From CAZEDU01 sp964511185 (GTDB lineage: Bacteria > Myxococcota > Myxococcia > Myxococcales > Myxococcaceae), in assembly GCA_964511185.1 (NCBI GenBank), contig CAZEDU010000012.1:1-61091 (forward strand): a stretch of 61,091 nucleotides of DNA. The letters are read 5' to 3'. Within the stretch, counting starts at the first letter, position 1. Every line of letters starts with the position of its first letter. This document shows, piece by piece, positions 52,436 to 61,091 of the stretch. Position numbers and translations under genes: made by a program. The notes beneath the pieces are model-generated. The model searched no databases. It was not told the DNA's origin and saw only the letters and a list, made by a program, of their open reading frames with translations.

Positions 52436-53413
52436 CTGGCGCGTCGCGCTCTCCTGGACGAGCCGTTGAACCGCGCTGAGCCAGTCGTGCGGGTCGGTCG
52501 GGGCGACGAGGAGCCCCGCGTCGCCGACGACCTCCGGGAGCGCGCTCGCGCGGGAGGCGATCACCGGGCAGCCGCACGCCATGGCCTCGAGCACGGGCAA
52601 GCCGAACCCTTCGTAGCGGGAAGGGAAGAGCAGGGCGGTGGCGGCCGAGTACACCGGGGCGAGGTCGCTCTCCGGCACGGGCGGCAGCTCGAGCGTCGAG
52701 GACGGAAAGCCGAACCGCGCCGCGGCGCCTTTCCCCGCCAGCAGCACGATCGGCAGCGGCAGGCGCGGGGCGAGGTGCGCGAGGAGCGCCAGGTTCTTGT
52801 GGGGCTTCTCGTTGCCGACCGCGAGGAGGAACCGCGCCGGCAGCCCGTAGCGCCGGCGCGCGGCGGCCTGCTCCTCGGCGGTCGCCGGGCGGAACGTCTC
52901 GCTCACGCCCTGGGGGATGACTTGGAAGCGGTACGGGCTGAGCCGCAGGTGTTTGGCGAGCTCGTCGCGGGAGAACTCGGAGATGGTGATGAGCGCCGAG
53001 GCGGCGCGGGCGCGCGGCGCGACGACGGCCCGGTAGTAGAGCCATTGCTTCGGCCCGTAGAGCCCAGGCAGCGCGAGGTGGTTCGCGTCGTGCAACGTGG
53101 CGACGAGGCGGCCGGGCCAGAGCGCGGGCAGCGAGAACGAGGTGGCGTGGAAGAGGTGGGGCCGCGCCGCCGCGAGCGAGGCGAGGAGCGCCGGCTGCTC
53201 GAGCGGAGAGAGGAAGTCGGCCGCGGAGCGGACGAGCGGCAAGCGCGGGGTGAGCGGGCCGAGGTCGTCCGGGAGCCCCGCCGGGCCGGTGAGGCCGACG
53301 AAGCGCCACTCGGGCCGGAGGCGAGGGAGGCGCCCGGCGAGCTCGAGCGCGTAGCGCGCAATGCCATGGAGGGCCCCGCGGACGGGGCGGAGGTCGAGCA
53401 GGACGGTCGTCAC
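52340..53413 (-). CDS. GT4-type glycosyltransferase
   Basis: The 357-residue protein starts at GTG 53413 with VLLDLRPVRGALHGIARYAL, a GT-B fold onset. Further landmarks are HATSFSLPALWPGRLVATLH, the segment SALITISEFSRDELAKHLRL, PQGVSETFRP, FLLAVGNEKPHKNLALLAHL, and the C-terminal donor-binding E-x7-E motif region SRYEGFGLPVLEAMACGCPV. Family 4 enzymes transfer sugars from nucleotide donors, here probably to LPS or another surface glycan. An upstream extension to 53572 is possible in frame but has no conserved sequence. It converges on, and overlaps by 96 bases, the O-antigen ligase-like gene. Confidence 0.9.
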   Translation of the reverse strand: MTTVLLDLRPVRGALHGIARYALELAGRLPRLRPEWRFVGLTGPAGLPDDLGPLTPRLPLVRSAADFLSPLEQPALLASLAAARPHLFHATSFSLPALWPGRLVATLHDANHLALPGLYGPKQWLYYRAVVAPRARAASALITISEFSRDELAKHLRLSPYRFQVIPQGVSETFRPATAEEQAAARRRYGLPARFLLAVGNEKPHKNLALLAHLAPRLPLPIVLLAGKGAAARFGFPSSTLELPPVPESDLAPVYSAATALLFPSRYEGFGLPVLEAMACGCPVIASRASALPEVVGDAGLLVAPTDPHDWLSAVQRLVQESATRQSLGALGLERAARFRWDDCARRTLAVYERALG

Positions 53414-53558
53414 GCCCCTGCGACTTAGCCCAGAACGAGGCGCCTGTTTGAGCCATGGCGTGGATGGCGGCTGCGCTCCCACACGCCGCTTGGAAATTGC
53501 AGCCCCGCGCGAATCGCCGAGTGGACATCGCGCAGGCCAGACCGAAGAATTGTGTTCG

Positions 53559-54563
53559 ATGGCCGAAAGCACGAACCCACCGAGGGCGGCGCTTCAGCAG
53601 GGCGTCGTTCGCTTCTCCGACGCGGCGGCGTTCGAGAGCGGTCTACCGGTGATGCTCAACCAGCGGCAGCTGCAGGTTCACGGCACCGAGCTGCCAGCGC
53701 CGCAAGAGACCTTCGTTTTCAAGCTCGCGCTGCCCGACCAGTCGATGCTGTCGCTCACCAGCCGGGTGGTGAGCGTGGTCGGCGACACGGCTTTGCTGGA
53801 GCTGGTCGACGGCGTCGCCGAGCTCTTCAAGGTCTCGCTCGACAAGCGCTTCCCCGACCACCGCAAGGAGCGGCGCAAGTTCGCGCGCGAGCCGCACCAG
53901 TTCCAGGTGAAGCTCGACTTCGAGTCCTGCACGAGCGTCGACCTGTCGCCGTCCGGCATCTGCATCGCGGTCGACAAGATCGTGGCGGTCGGCTCGACGC
54001 TGAAGGGCACCATTCGCGTCGGCAACGACGACCTGTCTTTTCAAGCCGACGTCCGTTGGTGCCGCGCGAAGATTCCCGACCAGACGAAGAAGGGCGCGCT
54101 CGGCATGCGCTTCCTCTACGTCGACCCGCGCATCTTCGCGGTGTTCAAGTCGCAAGGCGCGCCCCAACCCAGCCCGGCGCTGCCCGCGCGCACGACGAGC
54201 GGCAGCATGCCGGCGGTGGGGCAGGCGGCGCCCCGAATGAGGGCGGGCTCCAAGCTGGCCGAGCGCCGCTACGAGCCGCGCCTGCGCAAGCGGTTCAAGG
54301 TGCGGGTCGGGGCGGGCGCCGGGTTCACCTTCGACGTCTCCCCGCGCGGCTTCGGCGTCGAGATGTCCAAGGTGCTGCTGCCCGGCACGCTGGTCTCGGG
54401 GGAGTTGACCGTCAACGGCAAGGACCTGCCGTTCTCGGGCGAGGTGCGGTGGGCGCGCGGCGGAGAGCCCGCCCTGGGCGTGCGCGCGCGCATGGGCATC
54501 GGCCTTCAGTCGATCCCCAACGACTACTTCGAGCTCTTCCCCGCCGCGCCGAAGCCGAAGTGA
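53559..54563 (+). CDS. Tandem PilZ-domain protein
   Basis: The 334-residue protein has two PilZ domains. The first has RRKFAREPHQFQVKLDF (R-x3-R box, about residues 105-112) and VDLSPSGICIAV (D-x-S-x2-G). The second has RRYEPRLRKRFKVRV and FDVSPRGFGVEM. Both hold the two c-di-GMP contact motifs. The N-terminal about 100 residues (LQQGVVRFSDAAAFESGLPV, ETFVFKLALPDQ) form a degenerate PilZN-like barrel. No signal peptide is present. It lies between two glycosyltransferase genes, and its stop overlaps the start of the second (GTG at 54560), which suggests c-di-GMP control of surface glycan formation. Confidence 0.88.
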   Translation: MAESTNPPRAALQQGVVRFSDAAAFESGLPVMLNQRQLQVHGTELPAPQETFVFKLALPDQSMLSLTSRVVSVVGDTALLELVDGVAELFKVSLDKRFPDHRKERRKFAREPHQFQVKLDFESCTSVDLSPSGICIAVDKIVAVGSTLKGTIRVGNDDLSFQADVRWCRAKIPDQTKKGALGMRFLYVDPRIFAVFKSQGAPQPSPALPARTTSGSMPAVGQAAPRMRAGSKLAERRYEPRLRKRFKVRVGAGAGFTFDVSPRGFGVEMSKVLLPGTLVSGELTVNGKDLPFSGEVRWARGGEPALGVRARMGIGLQSIPNDYFELFPAAPKPK

Positions 54564-55663
54564 AGGTCGCGCTCGTCCACGACTGGCTGGTCACCTATCG
54601 CGGCGGCGAGAAGGTGCTCGAGGCGCTCTGCGCGCTGTTCCCCGAGGCCGAGCTGTTCACGTTGATTCACGAGCCCGGCAGCATGCCGGCCACCATCGAG
54701 CAGCGGCGCATCCACACCTCGTTCATCGATCGGCTGCCGCTCGCGCGCCGCAGGCACCGGCAGTTCCTCCCGCTCTTCCCCAAGGCGATCGAGTCGTTGT
54801 CGCTCGAGGGCTTCGAGCTCGTCATCTCGTCGAGCCACTGCGTCGCGAAGGGCGTGCGCAAGCCGCGGCGGGCGAAGCACCTGTCTTACGTGCACGCGCC
54901 GATGCGCTACATGTGGGATCGCTTCGACGACTACTTCGGCCCCGGTCGCGCGGCGCCGTCGGTGCGCGCGGCCGCGTTGGCGCTGCGGCCCTGGCTGCAG
55001 CGCTGGGACGTGCGCAGCTCCGCGGGCGTCGATCGCTTCGTCTCCAACAGCCACCACATCGCGCAGAAGGTGGCGCAGCTCTACGGCCGGCAGTCGTCGG
55101 TGGTGTACCCGCCCGTGGAGCTCGACCGCTTCACGCAGGTGCCGCTCAAGCGCCCCGAGAAGGGCGGCTACTACCTTTGGCTGGGCGCGCTCGCGCCGTA
55201 CAAGCGCGTGGATTTGGCGATCGAGGCCTTCCGCGCCACCGGCGAGCCGCTGTGGATCGCCGGCTCTGGGCAGGACGAGCACCGGCTGGCGCGCGGGCTG
55301 CCCCCCAACGTCCGCTACCTGGGGCAGGTGAGCGACGGGCAGATGCCCGAGCTGTACCGGGGCGCGCGGGCGTTCATCTTCACCGGCGAAGAGGACTTCG
55401 GCCTGACGCCACTCGAGGCGCAGGCTTGCGGCACCCCGGTGATCGCCTACGGGCGCGGCGGCGTGCTCGAGACCGTCACCGCGCAGACCGGCGTCCTGTT
55501 CGACCGGCAGACCCCCGAGGCGCTCGCGGAGGCGGTGCACGCGTTCGACCGCTGGGAGGCGGGCTTTGAGCCCGAAGCGGCGCGTGCCCAGGCGCAGCGC
55601 TTCTCGCGCGGGGCCTTTCTGACCGGCATCCAGCGCGAGGTCGACGCGCTCCTGGCGCGCTAG
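54560..55663 (+). CDS. GT4-family glycosyltransferase (WbaZ-like)
   Basis: The 367-residue protein starts at GTG 54560 as VALVHDWLVTYRGGEKVLEA, the typical onset of WbaZ-like mannosyl/rhamnosyl transferases. Further landmarks are LISSSHCVAKGVRKPRRAKH, YVHAPMRYMWDRFDDYF, RFVSNSHHIAQKVAQLYGRQ, YPPVELDRF, WLGALAPYKRVDLAIEAFRA and the donor-site motif FGLTPLEAQACGTPVIAYGR. Cytoplasmic enzyme, likely acting on LPS or EPS intermediates. It overlaps the tandem-PilZ stop, so production is coupled to a c-di-GMP sensor. Its stop touches the end of the convergent lipoprotein gene. Confidence 0.92.
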   Translation: MKVALVHDWLVTYRGGEKVLEALCALFPEAELFTLIHEPGSMPATIEQRRIHTSFIDRLPLARRRHRQFLPLFPKAIESLSLEGFELVISSSHCVAKGVRKPRRAKHLSYVHAPMRYMWDRFDDYFGPGRAAPSVRAAALALRPWLQRWDVRSSAGVDRFVSNSHHIAQKVAQLYGRQSSVVYPPVELDRFTQVPLKRPEKGGYYLWLGALAPYKRVDLAIEAFRATGEPLWIAGSGQDEHRLARGLPPNVRYLGQVSDGQMPELYRGARAFIFTGEEDFGLTPLEAQACGTPVIAYGRGGVLETVTAQTGVLFDRQTPEALAEAVHAFDRWEAGFEPEAARAQAQRFSRGAFLTGIQREVDALLAR

Positions 55664-58600
55664 AACGCCTCGACCGCGCAGAGCCGGCCGTCGAGGCCGC
55701 CGACGTAGATGCGCTTGGGCGTGGTGGTGGTGTCGAGCGACGGCATGCCGATCGCCAGCAGCGACACGCGGACGGAGCTCTCCACCGCGCCGGTCATCAG
55801 GTTGATGCGGCGGATGTAGCCGGCGCCGTCGCCGACGTAGATCTTCCCGGTGGAGAAGTCGACGCGCGCCGCAGACGGGTTGGAGATCGCCGCAGGCGCG
55901 GCCCACACCGGCGTCACCGCGAAGGTGGTCGGGTGAATGTTGTAGCGCTGCACGCCCGTCGGCGTGCTGGCGATGAAGCCTTCGCCCACCGGCACCAGGT
56001 AGCCGGCGACGCGGCCGCCCAGGTTGATGGTCCACCGTTGCTGCAAGGTGGTCAGGTCGTATCCGTAGGCCACGCCGTCGGTGTTCACCACGTACGCCTG
56101 GTTGTTGAGCGGGTTTCGAATCACCGCGCTGTCGATGTGGCCGAGGTTCACCGAGAGCTGCACGGTGGGCGGGTTGGTGTCGACCCTGAGCACGCGCAGC
56201 GACGGCTGGTTCTTCGCGGTGCCGGCGTAGCTGCCCACCCACAGCCGGTTGTTGGTGTAGTCCACCATCATGCCGCCGGTGATGATGTCCATGTTCCCCG
56301 GGTTGTAGTTCCACACGTGGGCGCCGTTCGCGCTCGAGAGCGCCCACACCCGGTTGTTCGTAGCGCTCGAAAGGTTGTAGGTGCCGAAGTAGACGAGGTC
56401 GGTGCCCGGGTAGCGGTCCTGGAAGGCCTTGTTTGAGTACTGCGCCAGCTGCACGGTGGGCTGCGCCTGCACGCCCGCGGAGATCGGCGAGCCTCCGTTG
56501 CCGGTCCACGTCACCTGGCCGGTCTGGCTGTTGATGCAGTAGGTGTAGCCCGACTGATCGCCGGTCAGGATGTACTGGCCCGTCTTGTTCGCGAGCGGCG
56601 TCACCGTCGTGCGGCTCTGCACCACGCCGTTGAGCTCGATCGGCCGCCACCGCTCGGTGCCGTTGAGTGCCGGGTTCGACGAGATGATGTTGCCGGTGAA
56701 CATGCGCGCGTTGCTCGAGGTGTAGACCGCGGTGGCGAACTCGGTGAACGGCTGCTGGCTGGTCGGCAGCCCGACGCTGTAGCACCAGGCGGGCGACGGC
56801 AGCGCCTGGTTGGTCGGCTCGGCGAAGAGGCCTTGCGCGGTGGGGGCGTTCCCGGGCGCGTACTTGTTGTAGCTGTCGCGGTTGAAGACCCGGTAGTAGT
56901 ACCGCGTGCCGTTGGTGAGCCCCTGGTGCGTCATGCGGCTCGCGGTGCTCAGCGAGTCAATGTAGACGACCGTGGCGTTGCCCAGCGTCTGGCCCTTCGA
57001 GTAGTTCTGGCCGAACACCGGCGCCGTGTTGGGCGGCCCCGACGTCGAGCCGAGCACCACCACGCCGTCGTGCCGCGCCGGGTTGTTCCACAGGAGCGTG
57101 TTCCGGTTGGGGCCCGAGATCGCGACGAACGGCGACACTTCGGCGAGCGACGACGGGACGAAGGCGACCGTCCCCGACGTGGACAAGAGCCCGGAGTTGC
57201 CGTTGGTCTCGTCGAGCCTGAGCGTCACGTCTTCGGCCACCGAGTTGCTGACCGTCACCGTGACCGAGGAGGTGCCGTTGCGGATGTCGACGCTGCTGGG
57301 CGACACCGTGGCGGTGGCGCTGGAGTCGATGAGGTTCGCCCGGTAGCGCGAGTGGCTGGTGAGCGGCGCGCCGGCCGGGGTCTGCACCTGAATCGTCACG
57401 GTCAGCGGGGTGCCGGCGGTCCCCACCGCGGGCACCACCACCACCTTGTTCCCAGGCGTGCGCGAGGCCTGCGGACCGCCGCCGTAGGCGCCGCGGTTGA
57501 TGCGCGGGGTGTCGGCCGGCCCGTTCGGCGGCGGCTCGTCATCGGCGGAGTCGGTGGGCGTGCCGGTGTCGACCACGGGGCTGGTCTGGGTGTCGATGAC
57601 GAAGCCGGTCGCCGTCCACCGGCCGCCCTGGCTGCGCTCGTGCAGGTCGGGCGGGTTGGCGCTGGCGTTGGCGAACAGCGGGTCGCCCTGCGTCGAGCCG
57701 GTCTTGTCGGCGTTGGTGATGTTCTGCCACGACGGCGTGCCGCCGCAGTTGGTGCCGGAGCCGGTGAGCCAGCAGCGGCAGACGCCGTCGACCGAGAAGT
57801 TGTCGCCCGCCTTGGGGCAGTTGGCAAACCCAGTCGAGACGTTCGGGTAGTAGTAGAGGTTGTAGTTCGACCCCGCCTGCATGGTGATCGGCGTGGTCAA
57901 CCGGATGCTGCGCTTGTTCACGTTGTTGGTGGTGCTCGTGAAGATGTTGTTCTTCAAGAGCATGTTGCTCGAGGCCGGATCGAGCCGCAGGTCGGGCGAG
58001 GCTTCGAAGTTGGAGGTCGCCGTCGAGTTGTTGAAGAAGGTGTTGTTCACCACGCTGGGCGAGGTCGCCCCTAAGAGGTCGACCGCCGGCTCGGTCGCGG
58101 CGTCGGAGATGCCGTTGTTGGCGATGACGTTGTTCGAGAACATCAGGCTCGTGACGCCGTTGGCGATGAGCATGGCCCCGATGCGGTTCGACTCGATGCG
58201 GTTGCCGATGATGGACAAGCTGGTTTGAAGGCCGCCCGAGATGGTGACGCCGCGGCGGTGGCTGCGAATCGAGTTGCACAAGAGCTTCACGCCCGTTCGC
58301 GCGCCGGTGACCACCACGCCGTCGAAGTTCGAGCTGCCGTTGCCGACGACGGTGAGCCCGCTCAGCGTCACGTGATTGATGGCGATGGTGATCGGCACCC
58401 CGGTCCCGTTGTTATTGATGATCGGCGAGCGGTTCTTGGCGGTCTGGAGCGTCAGCGTGTTGGCCGCGGTCGTCGCCTTGCCCGAGAGGTTGACCGCTTC
58501 CGGGTAGGTCGCGGAGTCGAGGATTTCGATGACGTACGGCCGGGTCGGGCTGGCGGGGACCGCGGCGAGCGCGGCGTTCAGGGTCGCCCAGGGAAGCGTG

Positions 58601-59034
58601 CGGTCGCCGGCGACGGCGGTCGCGTCGTTGCCGGCGATCTGGTTGTCGTTGTCCGTCGTCCGGCTCACGTAGAGGAACGTGGCGTTCGAGGGAGGCGTCG
58701 TCTGACACGCGGGCGCGACCTCGAGGGTGCTGCTCAGGCCCTGGCGGAGCGTGTCGTGAGGCTCGATGAGCGGAGAGGAAGGAGACCNNNNNNNNNNATC
58801 CAGCTCGTTGCGCGCGGGGTGCCCCGGCGGGATGTTCAACGCATCGAAATTGTGGGCTTCGTCTTCAACTTCAGGACCCTCGACCTCGGCAAAGCCGATG
58901 CGGTTGAAGATGTCCACGAACCGACGCGGATCCTCCCGGTAGGCGTAGCAGCTCATGCTGGGCTCATCGACGCTGATCTCGGTGCAGCCGGCGGCGACCA
59001 ACAGCCCTAGGGTCAAAAGCGCGCGCAGTCTCAT
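55660..59034 (-). CDS. Large lipoprotein: beta-helix, Ig/Fn3-like and PQQ-like propeller regions
   Basis: The product is about 1,120 residues, with a lipobox (LLVAAGC, Cys17). After a poorly ordered N-terminus comes an about 350-residue right-handed beta-helix region (LTLQTAKNRSPIINNNGTGV, NGSSNFDGVVVTGARTG, SLMFSNNVIANNGISD) with pectate-lyase-like stacking but no visible lyase residues. An Ig-like region (SVDIRNGTSSVTVTVSN) and an Fn3-like part (TNGTRYYYRVFN) follow, then an eight-bladed-type propeller with PQQ-like repeats (WALSSANGAHVWNYNPGN, IYVGDGAGYIRRINLMTG, RIYVGGLDGRLCAVEAF). It is likely surface-exposed. A 10-N gap lies in the N-terminal region but both sides share the frame. Confidence 0.8.
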   Translation of the reverse strand: MRLRALLTLGLLVAAGCTEISVDEPSMSCYAYREDPRRFVDIFNRIGFAEVEGPEVEDEAHNFDALNIPPGHPARNELDXXXXSPSSPLIEPHDTLRQGLSSTLEVAPACQTTPPSNATFLYVSRTTDNDNQIAGNDATAVAGDRTLPWATLNAALAAVPASPTRPYVIEILDSATYPEAVNLSGKATTAANTLTLQTAKNRSPIINNNGTGVPITIAINHVTLSGLTVVGNGSSNFDGVVVTGARTGVKLLCNSIRSHRRGVTISGGLQTSLSIIGNRIESNRIGAMLIANGVTSLMFSNNVIANNGISDAATEPAVDLLGATSPSVVNNTFFNNSTATSNFEASPDLRLDPASSNMLLKNNIFTSTTNNVNKRSIRLTTPITMQAGSNYNLYYYPNVSTGFANCPKAGDNFSVDGVCRCWLTGSGTNCGGTPSWQNITNADKTGSTQGDPLFANASANPPDLHERSQGGRWTATGFVIDTQTSPVVDTGTPTDSADDEPPPNGPADTPRINRGAYGGGPQASRTPGNKVVVVPAVGTAGTPLTVTIQVQTPAGAPLTSHSRYRANLIDSSATATVSPSSVDIRNGTSSVTVTVSNSVAEDVTLRLDETNGNSGLLSTSGTVAFVPSSLAEVSPFVAISGPNRNTLLWNNPARHDGVVVLGSTSGPPNTAPVFGQNYSKGQTLGNATVVYIDSLSTASRMTHQGLTNGTRYYYRVFNRDSYNKYAPGNAPTAQGLFAEPTNQALPSPAWCYSVGLPTSQQPFTEFATAVYTSSNARMFTGNIISSNPALNGTERWRPIELNGVVQSRTTVTPLANKTGQYILTGDQSGYTYCINSQTGQVTWTGNGGSPISAGVQAQPTVQLAQYSNKAFQDRYPGTDLVYFGTYNLSSATNNRVWALSSANGAHVWNYNPGNMDIITGGMMVDYTNNRLWVGSYAGTAKNQPSLRVLRVDTNPPTVQLSVNLGHIDSAVIRNPLNNQAYVVNTDGVAYGYDLTTLQQRWTINLGGRVAGYLVPVGEGFIASTPTGVQRYNIHPTTFAVTPVWAAPAAISNPSAARVDFSTGKIYVGDGAGYIRRINLMTGAVESSVRVSLLAIGMPSLDTTTTPKRIYVGGLDGRLCAVEAF
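58788..58797. other. Assembly gap (10 N) inside the large lipoprotein gene
   Basis: The gap falls after residues PGHPARNELD and before SPSSPLIEPHDT. The frame is kept, but missing length is unknown, so the protein may be longer than stated. Confidence 0.95.
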
Positions 59035-59525
59035 GGGGTCAACTCGAAGGATTCGGTGGCGGCCAAGACGCCGTCGACGCGCAGTCGCGCCTGCCAGCTG
59101 CCGGCGAGCTCGTGTGCCTGCGCCATCGTCCCCATCAGGGGCAGGTGGACAGTCAGCGAGGTCGGGTCGTAGGCCGACCCGGTGAGGGGCTGCGCGTGGG
59201 CCTCATACGCGGCGCCGTTGGGCGAGATGAGCTCGATGGTCGCGACGCTGGGCGCGCCGGCGCCTTCGAGATCGAAGCTCACGGCGACGAACCGAAGCGC
59301 CTCGAGGCTCTGCGCGCCGAACGGCTCGAGCGAGATGCTGCCCCACGCTTTGAGCGGCGGCGGCGGCGTGGGGAGCAGCCCGGCGGTCTCGATCACGTCG
59401 ACGCCGCTCTCGATGTCCACCAAGAAATCGGGTGGCTGCTCCTCGAGCGATGGGAGGGCGAGGGGACTTGGGTCGTTGCACGCGGTCGCCCCGAGGACCA
59501 CGGTGATGAAAATGAGTCGATGCAC
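59031..59525 (-). CDS. Small secreted lipoprotein of unknown function
   Basis: The 164-residue protein has a lipobox signal (ITVVLGATAC, Cys about residue 14). A Pro-rich stretch follows (TPPPPLKAWG), then a beta-rich domain (SISLEPFGAQSLEALRFVAV, PSVATIELISPNGAAYEAHA, LAGSWQARLRVDGVLAATES), probably one Ig-like sandwich. I do not know the family. GTG at 59525 is chosen, with AAGGGGG about 8 bases upstream. Its stop overlaps the ATG of the large lipoprotein (ATGA), so the two are coupled and likely work together as a surface complex. Confidence 0.75.
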   Translation of the reverse strand: MHRLIFITVVLGATACNDPSPLALPSLEEQPPDFLVDIESGVDVIETAGLLPTPPPPLKAWGSISLEPFGAQSLEALRFVAVSFDLEGAGAPSVATIELISPNGAAYEAHAQPLTGSAYDPTSLTVHLPLMGTMAQAHELAGSWQARLRVDGVLAATESFELTP

Positions 59526-59804
59526 GCGCCGCACCCCCTTGGTGTTGCACCCCCATTCTAATCGTTCAACGGGCGTGTCTCCCATTCGGGGCGGGAGTGG
59601 ATGTGGCGCGCGGTGCGGCGCTGTCGGAAGGGTGTGGTGCGGTGGGACGGTGCTCGTCGGTGCCGCTTTCGCGGACCGCGGTCGACGTTTGCAGTGGGCA
59701 GCGCGCGGCTGCGTCCGCCGCGAACCTTCGTGAACTCAGCGCGATGGAGCCGCGGTCGAGGTGGCATGTCGACTGCTTTACCGCCCGGGCAAGGAGAGCC
59801 AACC

Positions 59805-61091
59805 ATGCCCAAGCTTCGTTTCATCTTCGTCGTGTCCTACCTGTTCGCGGCGTGCGGGCCTCAGGATTTGGAATGGAATGAGGGCTCGGACGAGAGCGCG
59901 CAGGCGTCGGTCACCGGCGCGCTCGGTCGCGCCACCGCCGGCACGGCGTGGTTCGGATTGTCGCCGAACTACGTGCGGCTCTCGCCGTTCGTCCTCAGCC
60001 AGTCGTCGGCGCGCGTGAGCGCGCTCTCCGCGCTGCTCGATGGTCTGAACGGAGCATCGGGCAGCCAGCCGTTGCGCGGCGTCATCTACGCGGCCGACGG
60101 GGCGGGCGGTGGTCCCAGGACGCTGCGCTGCAGCACCTCCGAGGTGACGGTGACCGCGGGCGCCCAAGCGGCGTGGCGAACGTTGCCGATGCTCGGCAAC
60201 TGCGAGCTGACAGCGGGCCGCTACTTTCTCGGCCTTCATGCCGGCGGCGCTGCCGCGGTGGCGCGCTACAGCCGCGCGTTCAAGACAGGCGCGCTCAAGC
60301 ACGGCACGGACTTCTACGCGGACGGCCCGGCCAGCAGAGCCGGCAACCTCGGCAACGACAACTACGAGATGGCGGTGGTCGGCGTGATGGCGACCGGGGT
60401 GGACCCCGCGCCGGCGCCGACGCCTGCGCCCACTCCGCCGGCTCCCGCGCCGACTCCGACGCCGACGCCCACTCCGCCGGCGCCGACGCCGCCCTCGGGG
60501 CCGTTCCTGCATGCGACGCCCTCGAACATCGCCTCCGTCGTCGCCTCCGCCAAAGCGGGCGACGTGGTGCTCCTCGCCGCGGGCACGTACACCAGCTTCC
60601 CGGTGAAGTCGGGGGTGACGATGCGGGCGGTGGATCACGCGGTCGGACGCGTGGTGCGGGACACGGTCGGCCACATGGGCCAGGGGATGGCGGTGCGGGT
60701 GACGGTGCCTTTGAACATCAGCGCCTCGAACGTGACCATCGAAGGCATCTTCCACGACACGCGCGGCTACAACGGCATCAACGCGGGGGTCATCACGGGC
60801 GACAACGTTCGCTTCCACGACACCGTCGCCGCGGCGCGTCCCAGCAGCGGCGCGCGACAGATCGGCTACACGCTCGGATCAGGCACGAAGAGGGTGAAGG
60901 GCTTTCGATTCCTGCGCGGGCGGCACCAACCCGCGGGCAAGGTGGGCGACACCCACGACCACGCCTTCTACATTAAGAATGCGACCGACTGGGAGATCGC
61001 CGATTCGATCATCGTCGACGGCGGCCGGTTCCCCATTCACCTCTACACGGACGGCGACTCCGGGGTGGTCCGCCGGACGATCATCTGGAAC
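59805..61091 (+). CDS. Lipoprotein with Pro/Thr linker and beta-helix domain, cut by the window end
   Basis: The 5' part (429 codons) is open to the last base. The signal has a lipobox (VVSYLFAAC, Cys about residue 17), and the first 200 residues form a beta-rich domain with LTAGRYFLGLHAGGAAAVAR. A linker of P-T-P-A-type repeats (about 205-230) follows, then a right-handed beta-helix start (SNIASVVASAKAGDVVLLAA, SNVTIEGIFHDTRGYNGINA, THDHAFYIKNATDWEIADSI). It resembles the carbohydrate-binding or lyase-like parallel helix proteins, but no catalytic set is visible yet. AAGGAG is 8 bases before ATG. The upstream 219 bases are non-coding and I see no clear promoter in them. Confidence 0.82.
   Translation, partial: MPKLRFIFVVSYLFAACGPQDLEWNEGSDESAQASVTGALGRATAGTAWFGLSPNYVRLSPFVLSQSSARVSALSALLDGLNGASGSQPLRGVIYAADGAGGGPRTLRCSTSEVTVTAGAQAAWRTLPMLGNCELTAGRYFLGLHAGGAAAVARYSRAFKTGALKHGTDFYADGPASRAGNLGNDNYEMAVVGVMATGVDPAPAPTPAPTPPAPAPTPTPTPTPPAPTPPSGPFLHATPSNIASVVASAKAGDVVLLAAGTYTSFPVKSGVTMRAVDHAVGRVVRDTVGHMGQGMAVRVTVPLNISASNVTIEGIFHDTRGYNGINAGVITGDNVRFHDTVAAARPSSGARQIGYTLGSGTKRVKGFRFLRGRHQPAGKVGDTHDHAFYIKNATDWEIADSIIVDGGRFPIHLYTDGDSGVVRRTIIWN

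Noticed and set aside
51119..55663. Complete O-antigen biosynthesis cluster
   Set aside because: Only a ligase/polymerase-like gene and two glycosyltransferases are present; sugar-nucleotide synthesis, flippase and initiating transferase genes are absent.
60405..60500. CRISPR-like or tandem repeat array
   Set aside because: It is a Pro/Thr/Ala-coding linker of short triplet variations, in frame with the surrounding lipoprotein, without spacers.

Overview
The window is 61 kb of high-GC DNA from a draft assembly: there are one 30-base and four 10-base N runs. Several features suggest a Myxococcota (myxobacterial, formerly deltaproteobacterial) genome. These are two adjacent Ser/Thr kinases with PEGA-type tails, a WG-repeat lipoprotein with Cys-rich units, a choice-of-anchor/VWA lipoprotein, a sigma-54 promoter, MshEN, PilZ and DUF4388 signalling domains, and many GTG/TTG starts. 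This is inferred from gene content only; no 16S gene is present.

Layout. 1-8991: end of an unknown gene, an OsmC-type protein, arginine decarboxylase (speA), a ClpX-like ATPase without zinc finger, then a minus-strand operon of a lidless Hsp70, a J-domain partner, a CvpA-like protein and a DUF1279 protein; a Cys-less amidotransferase-like gene and a small stress membrane protein follow. 9019-15129: CPBP protease, a frameshifted trypsin-fold gene, PolX, a Rieske protein, a His-rich MoaB and a propeller lipoprotein. 15349-23038: replication and translation genes (TIGR02757, holB, a small unknown, holA, metG, HEAT protein, tatD). 23042-30312: a c-di-GMP/HD/receiver/DUF4388 protein, a YhaM-like nuclease, a START protein, an RlmI-like methyltransferase, two unknown small genes and a flavoprotein. 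30466-35412: a sigma-54 promoter with a 64-residue ORF, a DgkA-type kinase, then gap-pgk-tpiA-secG and two identical tRNA-Leu(GAG) genes. 35436-44799: a solute-binding lipoprotein, a DUF4198-like protein, the anchor/VWA lipoprotein, a small unknown and the two kinases. 44975-55663: a MerR-like regulator, a sigma-region-4-like protein, the tightly packed run purH-purD-lptF-lptG-O-antigen ligase, two glycosyltransferases and a tandem-PilZ protein, so this part serves purine synthesis and LPS export or assembly. 55660-61091: three secreted lipoproteins, two with beta-helix character, the last running off the end.

The strongest unexplained signal is a dispersed palindromic repeat built on GGGGAC(T/A/G)GTCCCC, usually as two copies around a 3-4 base loop. 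It occurs between convergent genes, downstream of holB, as the apparent terminator of both tRNA-Leu genes, and in frame inside two essential genes (holB and metG), where it encodes a short Gly/Pro-rich stretch. I see no complete mobile element, prophage, CRISPR array or defence system. I do not see one clearly new multi-gene system; the better candidates for new biology are the repeat family, the zinc-finger-less ClpX paralogue, the lidless Hsp70 operon, the MshEN-HD-REC-DUF4388 protein and the sigma-54-driven small ORF.
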